This document shows positions 1 through 11,667 of a stretch of DNA of 64,000 nucleotides, piece by piece. The notes beneath the pieces are model-generated. The model was not told where the DNA came from, ran no database searches, and was given only the letters and a program-made list of their open reading frames with translations. A program made the position numbers and the translations under genes. Origin of the DNA: Coriaria nepalensis (Eukaryota > Streptophyta > Magnoliopsida > Cucurbitales > Coriariaceae); the NCBI GenBank assembly GCA_027186245.1, contig CP114500.1, positions 5,404,001 through 5,468,000 on the forward strand, read 5' to 3'. Every line of letters begins with the position of its first letter. The first letter of the stretch is position 1.

Positions 1-640
1 TGTAGCTTTTGCAAAATGTTTGGCCACATTGAAAGGGATTGCAAAAAGAAGAATGCAGAAAAAGAAGGCAATCATGGTCAACACGTAAATGTATCAAAAC
101 AAGAAGATGGAGAGGAGCATATATTCATGGTCAATGAATCTATGAAAGACAAATCCAAGAATGAATAGCTTATAGATAGTGGTTGTACAAATTATATGAC
201 ACATGATGAAGGCCTTTTCAACTATCTAGATAGAAGCTTCACAACCTCAATCATAGTAAGAAATAGGGAGAAAGTGAAAGCTCATGGAAAAAACATGATG
301 TGAAAATAATGAGAGGTCCTACACTATTTGCAAGTATCTTCTTGATCCCTAACTTGAAGTATAATCTAGTGAGTGTGAGACAACTTACGAGAAATGTTAC
401 ATGTTGCTATTTAAGGAAGATCACTGCATTATATCATATTTCAATAAAATTGAGGTAGCTTAAGTTTCAGTGTTAAATAACAATTTCTCAGTACAATGAA
501 GTCATCATGCCTTCATATGCAATGATGACGTGTCTTGAAGTGGTACAAGCGATTTGGCCACTTTGACCTTAAAGCTATCTAAAAGATGAGCTTGAAAGGG
601 ATGCTAGAAGATTTTGTATGAAAAGGCGGTTTGAAACCAT
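1..640 (+). mobile_element. Ty1/copia retrotransposon, 5' coding remnant (gag zinc knuckle, protease, pre-integrase)
   Basis: The first bases encode a CCHC zinc knuckle with C-X2-C-X4-H-X4-C spacing (CSFCKMFGHIERDC), which binds RNA in Gag. About 110 bases later comes a retropepsin-like active site (LIDSGCTNYMT), where the usual DSG/DTG aspartate is kept. Further on are a PNLKYNLVSV-like segment and a GAG-pre-integrase-like stretch around FGHFDLKAI. The frame is broken several times: there is a TAG just before the protease motif, frame changes near 300, and stops near 580. The fragment enters from outside the window. Domain order is that of copia Gag-Pol. Sequence after about 640 no longer matches, so integrase and most of the reverse transcriptase are missing. 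It is not functional. Confidence 0.85.
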
Positions 641-2845
641 GCAATAGGAGCGAATAATCGATCCCAATATATAACAAAAACTTTCTAAAAAATATTTTAG
701 CGATCATTTATATATATATAAATTAATCTTATAACTATACGAAAAGGTCATACATTTGCCTGCGCGAATCGATCGTCGAGACTTATACCACGATTTTCTA
801 AGTCGATCCTCAACACAATATGACATATGTGGGCGTGCAGATAACAAAGTTTTTCTTTTTCTCTCAGAAAAATCTCTACTAGAAAAAACTCTCTAAATTA
901 ATTAGAATGAGATGTATTATAGAACTTCATTATGTATTTTGATTAATTTAAACTCTTTAAATTAATTGAACTGATAATTCAATCAAAATAGATGATCATC
1001 AGATGATATCTTTGATATGATTAAATCTTTTCAAATCTTATTTAAAATAAAGTTTCATCTATTTTAAATCACATCATTAGTTTAATTATATATTTGATGA
1101 AATCAATTCTTTTCAAATCTTATAAAACATATTTATTTTAAACTATATCATCTTTTTGATGATACATTTGATTTAGTCAAACCTATTGAAATATTATTTA
1201 AAATAGAATCTCATCTATTTCAAATAAAAAACATATCTTTCTCAATTTTAAATTAGTTTCACAAACTAATTCAAATTTGACTTATCTAATCTTAATATTA
1301 AATTAATATTTCATATCAATTTAATATTATATATAATATGTTCAATTCAAAACTAAATATATTATTATTTAATTAAATAATTATGTATTTCACCATTTAA
1401 ATATATCTTTTAATTAATTAATTTCTTAATTAATTAATTAATACAGATTATCTCATAATTATGAATTTACCCTGTAAAACTATTTTCCTATAAATAAGTC
1501 TTTTTTCAACATTTGTCTTTCTTACCTTATGTAGTGTTTTATAGAGGCGACTTGGAGATCATAGACCTATAATTTCAAGCTCTAATAAATTAGATTATTA
1601 ATCAAACTATTTAATCTAATAAATCTTAATCTATTAATCCCAATATTATTCCACGAAAAATATGGGATTGCACTCTTGCAATTATAGAACATATTTACTA
1701 GGCAATCTCTAGTAGTAAATTGATATAATCATTTCATGCATTCAATCCTCCAAAAATTGATTCATAATTAGAACTTATCAAATTAACCAGTGAACGATCA
1801 ATTTATAATTTGATTATAAATCGAGCTCAAAACCATTCAGTTGCAGAATTAATCCTTAAGGGAACCAATATATAATCTTCTATGAAGAATGTTTGGATTT
1901 CATATTTGTAAATCATATATGTAAATCATATCAGATCATATCCTATATAATTCAATTATTTAAAGCATCTCCACTGAGATGTCTATTTACATTAGTGATC
2001 CGGATCCAGATCACATGTATTTATAATGCTAGTGAACCGTACTAGTAATCACTATATTAAAGATTTCATAGTTTAGTATGTTGTAGACAATTTAATTCAT
2101 TATTTATTATCTTAATCCTCTCGTACTAATACAATATTATAGTCACAGTAATAATTTAGAATTTTTTGATATTTATTCATATTATTCGATAATAATAAAT
2201 TCACAATAATTATATATAGAAAAATGTAACTTTTATTAATTTCATTGAAAAAATACGCATTACATGCTTTCAAAGCACTATGCCCAACAAATTTTCCCTC
2301 TGTTCAAACTCAAAAGATGAAGAATATGTTGTCTAGAAGTTTATTCCAGAATGATTCAATCTTTGTTGGCATCAATTCCAACAAGTTTGAAATGAAGAAT
2401 ATGTTGACTAGAAGCTGATTCCAAAAGCATTGGAGGCACATAGCTCAAAATCACAAGTTAGAGCTCCATTTGCTTTAGTGGTTGTACTTTTCCAAATTTT
2501 CTAGTTTTTGTGGCTGTCGTGCTAGTGTGTGATGTAAATGAGGAATAGTGATAGAAACTCAAATTTGATCTTAAAGATTATAAGGGTGAATTAATTAGTT
2601 TTATATTCATGTACTTCTATTGTTTATTATCTTATATTTAGTTTTTTATTTTCTCAATGAAAATCAAGTTTCCTGCAAGTATTATCAAACCACTATTCTT
2701 ATTTTACTACTCTCTCTCAATCCTTGCTTCAAGCTCGAATTATTATAGTCAGGTTAATTTACTTAACCATGACAAGACTAGACATTACTTTTTCAGTCCA
2801 ATTACTCAGTTAACATATGAACAAACCCAAACATTCTCATTTTGA
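641..2845. repeat. AT-rich, LTR-like unclassified repeat DNA
   Basis: No open frame of note lies here. It sits where the integrase and reverse transcriptase of the flanking copia element would be. Features that suggest an old LTR or solo LTR are a TATA-like CCTATAAATAAG near 1490 and a junction ending GCCCAACA near 2290, which read on the minus strand begins TGTTGGGC as copia LTRs often do. A roughly 37-base stretch recurs imperfectly at about 2316 and 2392. The assignment to an LTR is inference. The boundaries and the family are unknown. Confidence 0.3.
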
Positions 2846-4045
2846 TGTCGCCCTCAAAAGTTTTGCGCTACGTCAAATAGCATCTAGGTTAAGGCCTCTT
2901 CTTCAACTTAATGTCAAGCTTTGAACTCCATGCTTACTGTGATTCGGATTGGGCCTCGTGTCGTGTCACAAGGAAATCAGTATCTTGTTATTATATCATG
3001 CTAGGAGGATTATTGGTTTCATGGAAAACCAAGAGGTAAAATATTGTGTCCAGATCTTCAATTGAGGCTAAATATAGATCCATAACTTCCACTATATGTG
3101 AATAGAGATGGAAAAATGAGGCAGGCCAGCACAAGCACATACGACACAGCACGACCTGAGCACGTACATGGCACTAGCACGGCACGGGCACGGGCATGAC
3201 ACGAACACGGACATGGCACAGGCATGACACGAGCACGGACACTGCACGAGCACTAGCACGGGCACGGGCACGGGCATGGACACGGCACGGGCACGGGTCT
3301 TATTTGACCTAATAATATTTATTATATTTTATATGTTAAAAATTTTTCGATTAATGCAAAATCTTATTTGGCTTAATAATATTTATTATATTTTATTTGT
3401 AATTTTAATTATTAATGTTACTAACTTCTAATTTACTAAAAAATTATTATTATGAACGATTAACAATATATAAAATATGTATTACATTATTAATATTTTA
3501 TTAATCACTTTAAAACTCTTCTTTTATTTAAATTTTTTTTTAAAAGCAAGTCTTCGAACTCACGGGTCGAAACTGGCTCACAAACCGAAATGGACCCACA
3601 AGCCGACACGACATGTTATGACCCGTTATTGTATCTATGTCGTGTCGTACCCTTATTTTTAGGCACAACATGGGTCAATCTATGACAGATACAGGCCAAT
3701 TCGTGTCGTGCCCAAGCTGTATTGTGCTGGCACGAATCGCCACCTCTACTTGTGAGATCATATGGCTACTTAATCTTCTCAAACATTTGTCAATCTCTTA
3801 TCCTACTCCAGTTTATTCAGTGCTGCTAGATAGATTGCTCTTAAGTGTTCTAGGAATGCATAAAATATATTGAGATTGACTATCATCTTGTTCGAGAAAA
3901 AGTTGGGAGAGATATTATCAAACCAGTAGCAATTCACACCTCCATTCAGACAGCCGACATGTTTACCAAGATCTTGAGCAAGCTTCAACATTCTAATCTT
4001 CTTTCCAAGATGGGGGTCCTTGATTTGTTTCACCCTCTACCTTGA
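2846..4045 (+). mobile_element. Ty1/copia RT-RNase H remnant, 3' end of pol, interrupted by a nested element
   Basis: The translation follows the end of copia Pol: a KVLRYVK..LG.GLFF segment, then the RNase H signature CDSDWASCRVTRKSVS and VSRSSIEAKYRS up to about 3100. It resumes after an inserted element at 3749 with CEIIWLLNLLKHLSI, and then KHIEIDYHLVREKVG, IQTADMFTKIL and FHPLP just before a GAGGGGA polypurine tract near 4045. Stops (for example after VRYVK and after WKTKR) and frame changes show that it is dead. It is probably the same element as the fragment at 1-640, with the middle lost. A 3' LTR would begin near 4052 (TGATGTGG), but its end is not clear. Confidence 0.85.
3103..3748. 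mobile_element. Non-autonomous hAT-like element (MITE), 646 bp, nested in copia RNase H
   Basis: The element splits the RNase H codons cleanly. Its ends are inverted: TAGAGATGG at 3103 and CCACCTCTA at 3740-3748, with further similarity inward (GCCAGCACAA on both ends when one is reversed). The flanking 8-mers, TATGTGAA (3095-3102) and CTTGTGAG (3749-3756), look like a decayed 8-bp target duplication. TAGAGRTGG termini with 8-bp duplications are typical of the hAT superfamily. The interior carries GC-rich subterminal repeats of the GGCACGGGCACG type at both ends and an AT-rich centre. There is no transposase, so it would have needed enzyme from another element. Confidence 0.7.
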
Positions 4046-5282
4046 GGGGAATAATGATGTGGACAAATATTCAATTAGCTTAATTAGCTGATGTGGCAGT
4101 CAGTTAGGGTTTAGTTAATCGGATAAGACTTAGTTTTAGCTAACTATGTTATGTTTTATAAGCCTTAGTCTCTGCATGTATTTAAAAGTAAATTCTTATG
4201 TTAAAAATTAGAAATGTTATGAGAAATCATAGAATTTTCTAAAGTTTAAGAGGCCAATTGATTCAACTAAACGTTAAAGACATTAGAAATGTCAAACAGA
4301 AATGCTATGACGATCATTGATGTAGTTTTTTGGATGGTATATGTCTTTAAGTATTTCAAAGATTACAAGCCATTTTTTGCATGGCATGCAGCTGGAGTTC
4401 AATTATATATGGTTAGAGAAATTATTAAAAAAAAATAAATATGATTTAATGGTATTATATGCTAAATTTAAGATATAATTTTATTTATCTTTTTTTTTTA
4501 TCAATAAAATTATTTTAATTTTCTCTCCTTCATAATAATAATTTTAAATAAATAAATTCTCAATAAATATTACGAAATATAAATAAATATTTATAATTTA
4601 TATAATTATAAGTTAGAATTTTATTTATATATAAATATTTATTTGCATTCCAGATGCTCACAGAAACATGTTCAGAAAGTTAAGTAGTAGTTGGAATAAT
4701 AATCAATATACAGGCAAATATACGTACGTGCCACGTGTACACGGTGCTTTAAGAAAAGCAGGATGAAAGCCAGAGTAAGGCCCAAAAAGAACATGTGATA
4801 TCACTAATCTCTCCTGCCACAACTACTTTTCGGTGCATTTGATGTTTGGATAAATATATCAATAAATATTAATAATTAAATAATTACAGAGAAGAAAAAT
4901 AATTATATTTTTAAATATTTTATTTTAATTTTCAGTTTTATAAGACAGAAAAATTGAGAAAAAAAACCTCTGTTCTGTCGTCTCTGTTTTACGCTTGTCC
5001 TAAGTTCCTAATTCTCAGGCCACCATAACCTTTTTTAGTTTTGCCCAAAAACGGTTAGGTTTCTTCTGTGGGCCTACTCCATATAAATAGGAAATAAGCC
5101 CAACACTTGGTTCGGCCTACAAATTTGCGGTTACAATCTCGTTGTATATATATATATATATGAATGAGAGAAAAACTGATCTTTCTCATGTAATTTAACC
5201 TAAATTGCATGGTTTTTATTATTACTAATGCAATGATTCATGGGAGAGAGATAGCAAAGCCCATCTTGTTCTCTTCCAGCTA

Positions 5283-5288
<6 letters not shown>
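4046..5288. other. Intergenic: possible copia LTR remnant, then the upstream region of the TPR gene
   Basis: The first 100-150 bases after the polypurine tract may be a copia LTR. The rest is AT-rich and non-coding. A G-box/ABRE core CACGTG (4732-4737) lies about 870 bases upstream of the TPR gene start. A short (TA)n run is at about 5147-5161. No ORF or RNA gene was seen. Confidence 0.45.
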
Positions 5289-5343
<55 letters not shown>

Positions 5344-5372
5344 AAGTTGAGAGCAAGTTGAGAGCAAGTTGA
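5289..5372. repeat. (AG)27 microsatellite plus three 11-bp tandem repeats in the TPR gene promoter
   Basis: Positions 5289-5342 are an uninterrupted AG run of 54 bases. Immediately after it, GAGCAAGTTGA occurs three times in tandem (5340-5350, 5351-5361, 5362-5372). GA/CT-rich tracts are common near plant transcription starts and can be bound by BPC-type GAGA factors. That this tract acts in that way here is inference. Confidence 0.9.
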
Positions 5373-5520
5373 TATTTAGTGTGCTCTGTTTCTCTCATCA
5401 TCAAAAATCAAATTTGGATTCTCTCACAACCATTCAAATAATAATAATAATAATCAAACCAGAAGAAAGAGCATCAGAAACTTCGCTATCACCACTTTCT
5501 CTTCCCTGTTCTATGTTCTG

Positions 5521-5530
5521 TATATAAAAA
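5521..5530 (+). promoter_or_regulatory. Probable TATA box of the TPR-like gene
   Basis: TATATAAAAA lies 76-85 bases upstream of the ATG at 5606, which gives a short 5'UTR that is rich in CT. It is the best TATA match in the proximal region. Confidence 0.5.
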
Positions 5531-5605
5531 GGGAGAACCTGCACTCTCCTCCTTTCTTCAAAAAGCAGAGCTACTTTCTTTTCTTTTCTTTTCTTCTGAG
5601 GAAAT

Positions 5606-6785
5606 ATGCTTCTTAAAAGTTCTTCAACCCCAGTTCTTGGATCCCTCCTCCCTTCCTTCTCAGACAATTCCCACTCCCATCATGAAACCAATCCAACTAT
5701 CAAGCAATCTCCTTCTCCTTCCCCATTGCACCATAATCTCCTTCCTACCAACAAGCTCTCGCTCCACCAAACCCGAACCGTTTCCTGCCGTTCTTCCCCA
5801 ATCTTTCCCTCCATAGCCCCCGGATCAGGAAGCTTCCGAAGAGCCCGGTCTGAAGGAAACTTGGAAACTCTAACAGCGACCTATGTTTCCGACAATGAAG
5901 TTGAAGATGGGTTCGTTACAGATCATATCTATAACCCTCATCAGCACAAGAGATTCTCCGTCTTGCAGACCATACCGTCTTTTTCGTTTTACAATTCCAG
6001 AGGCGTGCTTCAAGATGAAGAGGATGAAGATGAAGAAGATGGAGAAGATGAAGAAGATGAAGAAGTAGAAGAAGAAGAAACAACCATGGTTTTGAATACT
6101 AAAAAGGAAGAAAAATGGAATGTGATGAACAGTTATGATCAGAAGATGTATATATCAAGAGGGCTTGGATTTGATGAAAGCAGTGGGATTGGTGGTAGTG
6201 GGGCCGGAAGTGGCGGCCGAAGGGAGTTTGGATCGGCTGGGTTCAGAGGAGAAGGTGGAGGTAGTGGTGATAGAAACGCGACTGAAGAATACTATAAGAA
6301 GATGGTTGAGGAAAATCCAGGAGACGCTCTATTGTTGAGGAATTATGCTCAGTTTTTGAACGAGTCAAAGGGAGAGGTTAAGAAAGCCGCAGAGTACTAC
6401 TCAAGAGCCATTCTAGCAGATCCTAAGGATGGTGAGGTTCTGTCGCAGTATGCTAAGTTGGTTTGGGAAATACACCATGACTATGAAAGAGCTTCTGCTT
6501 ACTTTGAAAGGGCAGTTCAAGCTTCACCTCAAGACAGGTAACAACAATACAAAACAATAAGCTCTTCTGGGTTATATATAATATGAAGAACTGATTGAAT
6601 TCTGCGTTTATTTTCATTAATTTTTTTTATTTTTTTTTTGTTTTATTGGCAGCCATGTGCATGCAGCATATGCTAGTTTCCTATGGGAAATGGAGGAAGA
6701 TGAAGATGATAAAGAATGCAGTGTTGGAAGGGAGAGCTTCTTACCACATTTTAGTCAGAGCTTCAATGAACCTGCTATGGCCTGA
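5606..6785 (+). CDS. Tetratricopeptide repeat (TPR)-like superfamily protein, 354 aa, 2 exons
   Basis: Exons are 5606-6537 and 6653-6785, with a GT-AG intron of 115 bases. The spliced frame ends HFSQSFNEPAMA and stop. The N-terminus MLLKSSSTPVLGSLLPSF and the later SFRRARSEGNL motif are typical of a plant family annotated as TPR-like. A strongly acidic run of Asp/Glu lies at about residues 138-160, followed by a Gly/Ser-rich linker. The C-terminal third has TPR-like helices (YYKKMVEENPGDALLLRNYAQ, then AAEYYSRAILADPKDGEVLSQYAKL, then YERASAYFERAVQASPQDSHV), which are protein-interaction scaffolds. The molecular role of the family is not established. An exon 1-only reading would end in QDR and stop; the intron is preferred because it restores the third TPR-like unit. 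The gene ends tail-to-tail with the G3BP-like gene. Confidence 0.9.
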
Positions 6786-7358
6786 AACTTGAAAGCGTAG
6801 CATTTAGAAACAACATTTTTTATGTTTGATGTAATAAATATGATTTTAGAATAATAAATATGCTTAGTTTATTCTTCATAAAATCATGATTCTACCAAAC
6901 CTATTATTAACAAAGGGATATCTTGAACAAATTTACAAGCCACCTCCCTCATTCCAAAGCATTTTATGTGATATAAGAACAATACACACAACAGCACACT
7001 GAAAACAGGACTTGAATTGCATCATAAAAACCATTCAAGGGGGGAAATTAACCATAAACAAATCGAAGACACATGAAATGGAACAAGCCCTCGACATATT
7101 CTTTCTTGTAAAACTATCACCCCCCAAAAACGGTACTAAGATGTTTTCTTTTCCCCCTCATGAGGATGAAGATTTTTCCATTTTAAGGATTCATACGGCC
7201 TAGAAAATACAAATACTCATCTCCAAATCCAAAAAAAAAAAAATAATAAGATAAAAAGATAAAAAAACACGAACATAAACTAGGAGTAGCTTCCACCACT
7301 CTGGAAATGTCCTTCCGTAGAGAACATTATAAATTTTAAGAAAGAACATAACCCTTGC
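6786..7358. other. Shared 3' intergenic region of two convergent genes
   Basis: This stretch holds the 3'UTRs of the TPR-like gene (+) and the G3BP-like gene (-). AATAAATATG near 6833-6853 could be polyadenylation signals for the plus-strand gene. No separate gene was seen. Confidence 0.6.
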
Positions 7359-10300
7359 TTATCGAGAAACCCTCTGGGTGAAACCATTGCCCCTTGGCCT
7401 GCCATAGTCAGCACCGTCCTGGCTGCTTCCCCGGCCCAAGCTTCGACCACCAAACCGCCCGGCTCCTCCTCCTCTAGAGGGGGCTTCACTCTGGTAACTT
7501 CCTCTGCCTCTTCCTCGCCCTGATTATCAACATGACAATAAAATACATGTCAAGGAATAGAAAAAATGTGTGAACCAGATTCTTCTTTTTCAATCCAATT
7601 GCTTAACACAGAAATCAGATAGCTGACTGAGGCCATGATCCTTCAAAGCTAAACTTACAAGTAAAATTAAAAAGATTGACTGCCATATTGGCAAGGCAAT
7701 ATTAGGAGTTGTATATGGAGGCACTTCAAATTCATTTTAGAGATACTTGTATTTTTTATCAGCCAAGAAACAAAATATCATAAATATTGCACTTTCAAGA
7801 AGGATTGGTACATACTTCCTCCTCGAACACCACTGCTGTTCGGCCTTCGTTCCTCAATGTAGACTTGCCTGCCAGCCAATTGTATTGGAGATGCCTGGAG
7901 AAGAATTGAGGCCAATTGTATGTTATATGAATAATGCACCACAAAACGAAGAATCATTGAAGAAATTAAGATATTGTATCCATGAAATAATTTTAAAAAA
8001 AGAATAAAACTGATTCTATTAGCCAACACATGGAGATAAAGTTCACAAAATGGGAGAAACAACTACATTTGGATAAACTTCATGTAATCAAGAAGAAATT
8101 GAAGTCTATAATTATTGTATTGGCAGCACGAAAGAGCTGATTACTAATAAACAAGCCATTGATTACTTATAAACAAGACATACAGATGATGATTGAAAAT
8201 AAAGTGTGAATAAAAGCAGTGTTACATGAATAGCATTAACAGCAGAAGCACAAGTCCCGTGAAACTGCAATAGCATGTGGAGGTATTCGGTCTTTCACTC
8301 CTTTCCTAGCCTAATTCATAGGTGGCTATCTGTTTTTTAATAGCACTCATTTGGCTTAGGTTATGAAAAATGCTTACAGCTTATAAAACACAGAAGTGTA
8401 AGAACTTGGAAAGCTTCTTTAACAAGACTTCCAAAAAATTAGTAACAATAATCAGCACTCTTTATTATGCAAGTAGTTGTAATACCTTACAAAGAAAAAC
8501 ATTCAACTTTCCTATAAAATAAGTACTCCCAAACAACACTTTAATCATTGATCATGCATCAAATAAAAGTTCACTAACATTAGATGCCAAGAAGATCCTG
8601 ATATTGAATCCTCCAAAAGAATAAATTAATCGATTATTTAGACATTGTAAGAGAACTAACATTGAAAATAAAACTGATGGTTCAAAAGTTCAAACCTGAA
8701 GTGCATTTTGAACACCAACAAGGTCTTCAAACTCAACAAAAGCATAGCATACTCCAATGTCCTACATCCATCAGTCGGTATTTTAGCTTCATAAGGTATG
8801 ATATAGAGGTGTGTGCACTCAGTGGAAAAGAACTGACCTTTCGAGACCTAATAAACACACCATCAGGCTGTATTCTTCCAAAATTCTTAAACTCGTGCTC
8901 AATTTCGGCTTCTGTAACAGTAGGAGGCAAGTTTCTAACATAGACAGATTTTGGTTCACCTGTAAGATCTCAAACAAATATAAAATTCCTTTGAGATATA
9001 ATATATTCCATTTGACACAGAAGCATGCTTCTGCTTGAATATCCACGCATGGAACTACAACAGAGATACGAGGTACAACACTTCTTAGATATAAAATCAC
9101 AAGAGAAAATGCGGATAACTCAATCACTTAATTTACAAAACTTAACCCTTCTTCATAGAAAAATGAAAATAAAAGACCCTAAACAACCAGAAAATTACTG
9201 GGCAATGATGGATATAGTCAGTCGAATTAGTAAAAAGAGAATCATGATTTAGATGCACCCACATCGTTTAAATATTAATCAAGAAGCTGACCTTCATAGT
9301 CAAAGGCAAAGCCTTCCTCCGTGACATCAGCATTAGCTTCGTAGACATATGATGGCACAGAGTTTGACGGTTGAGCAGGAGGCTGTGAAGTATAATTCCA
9401 CTCAGAGTCATTGGGGAGACTCTTGTTAATGGACGGCAACCCCACAGCTAATGGCTGCGCAGTCTGTCCCCTAGCAACTCTCAACTACAAGGTTCCGACA
9501 CATAAAATCAGATTATAAACAACAGTACAACACAAAACTGTCCAAGTGCAAAGTTACTCAAGTCAATGAAGTAAATATTGTGCATGAATCTTTCCAGTTG
9601 CTTAAGAACAAAAAAATACATTGAGCTACACTCAGCTCGCCCTCATTTAGTGCTCGCCCTCATTTAGTTAGAAAAGAAATAATGTTCCAATAATATGATT
9701 CAGGCATATATCTGTGGACAGTTCCTTTTTAAGCTAAGTAAAAGGGCAAACACATCTTGACATTGGCAATAGTTTGCACACGAACAATTGAGAAATGGTA
9801 GACAACTATAGCAAACTGAAACAGCCTTATCCAAGGGAAAAATGAGAAGTTGGATCCAAGGTTACACACAAATAAAGATGCATATGCAAGAAAAAACCGG
9901 AAGATAAAGAGGAACATACAATAGAAGCATAAGTTTTCTTTTCTGGCTCTCCGGAATGTTCCTCTACTGTTGTAGCAGGATGCTCTTGAAAAGTGTTGCC
10001 CACAGTTTGATATGAATCATTCCATTCATCTACAGGGACTGCAATTTCCGCCTCGTAGTCTTGTTGCAACTTTTGCTCAGGAAGACTGTACTTTTCAACT
10101 GGATCATCATCTATGTGAACTGATTCCACATAGTCCCTGGCCTCTTCCTCCAAAACATAGTCCGAAACTGCCAAAGCACTCAGTTAGAAATTTCTCTTGA
10201 GAAAAAATCAGGATTAACTAGCTGTCAGCAATTCAATAGATAAAAACGAATTTGAGTGATTAAAGATCTTATATATCCAACAAGCAAAATCTTGGGCATG

Positions 10301-11667
10301 CATATTCAGGGGAGGGAAAATTAGTTATATGCCTACTTCAACAAATGCAATATAAAGTTCACACATAAGCAATATGTACTATACACATTTTGTTTTAAAG
10401 ACACTGGAATCTTACTCGGGGCCAATTAAGACCCTCCAAGCAAGATAACTTTTTCTTTACAAGAACCATACAGTATCCACATTCACAGTATCAAACATGT
10501 AACATTTTTTGCAGCAGAAAAATTATTATGTCCAACTACCAGAAAAGAGTGAGACGCACAGGAAACCTACTCTCTAAAGGATACGAGTCAAAATACCTGG
10601 TGGCTCTGGAATTGGGCTGGAAGCATTTAACTGAGCTTCATATCTGGTCTCCGGTATTATAGGGGGTGGGTGTTGATAAACTTTTCCATCCTCCATGAAC
10701 TGGAAAATGTCATTGAGAACAAAGTAACCTTTCTCTTGGGGAGCAAGAAAAAAGGTGTGAACAAATTTCCTCCTCCCAGTGAATTCCTTAGTCTTAACAG
10801 AACCTGAAACCATCACCAGAATACCTCCATTCCAAGAATCCAGAGAATTGATTGTTTTAATCTCAATTGCAGTAAAATTTAGTGACATGATAAGCGTATG
10901 AATTTGCTGCAAAGTGGGAAAAAATTCAATAAGTTACAGATAAACAAGAAGCAAAACGCAAAAGGAAAAAAAAAAAAAGGATAATAAAACAACTAGAAAA
11001 ACTGAGGACAGGAATTGTATCCATCGGACAAAAAGTAAAAGGTTACAGAGCCCATAGTGTATGTGTCAAACAACCAAAATAAGATGTGAAAGGCACAACT
11101 TTGCGTGTCACTCCTGAGAGGTGCTACAAACAACAAAAAAGAAGTGTGTAATTGAAGTGAACTCATGATGTCCTAAGCAAGGTGTTCACCACCTCACCTC
11201 TACATCAAGCAAACCATCTACCTTCACCAAAGGCAAAACAATCACATCCAACTACCTCTTCACAAAGTTCTGAATTGAATTGAGAAAAGTAAATCCAGAG
11301 GAGATGGTGAAAATGGAAATTTTTATATAAGATGAATTCAAATACACATGTCCGGACCTCTATGAATTCAAATAAATAAATGAAGTACCAGCATTGTAGA
11401 GGCGGTCTCTGAAGCATCGCCATCAACACGAACCATGGAGCTATTATCTGCATAGAACTGGTGAACAAGATCAGGTTGTTGCTGAAGAACCTGATAGTAC
11501 TGTCCCACAAAGTACGACCCAACCTGCACAGACACTCACCCATCATCACCAACCTCCACAAATGCACATAAACTCCAAAGACAAACAGCGAGCAAGCAAG
11601 AGAGAGAGAGAGGGGAAAAGATTGAAACCTGGACAGCACTGACAGAAACCGGATAAGCCGAAGCCAT
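7359..11667 (-). CDS. G3BP-like RNA-binding protein (NTF2 + RRM + RGG), 450 aa, 9 exons
   Basis: Exons from 5' to 3': 11667-11629, 11523-11389, 10906-10597, 10167-9920, 9484-9292, 8959-8838, 8761-8696, 7894-7816 and 7519-7359. All introns are GT-AG and the phases close to 451 codons with the stop. Residues about 10-130 form an NTF2-like domain (VGSYFVGQYYQVLQQQPDLV, and later KGYFVLNDIFQF). An acidic, disordered middle follows. Then comes one RRM at about 312-385, with RNP2 SVYVRNLP and RNP1 VCYAFVEF. The tail is rich in RGG and RGRG. This is the layout of Ras-GAP SH3-binding protein (G3BP), whose plant members act in stress granules and mRNA control through NTF2 dimerisation and RNA binding. 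The start is fixed by MASAYPVSV, which is usual for the family. Confidence 0.93.

Noticed and set aside
641..2845. A full copia LTR with defined ends
   Set aside because: Only hints (a TATA-like box and a CCCAACA end) were found. No matching partner LTR or target duplication could be shown.
3092..3283. 63-aa minus-strand ORF rich in Pro, Val and Cys
   Set aside because: It arises from the GGCACGGG repeats at the MITE end, has no family features and crosses the element's boundary.
6595..6792. Separate small ORF after the TPR gene
   Set aside because: It reads exon 2 of the TPR gene in the wrong frame and begins inside the intron.
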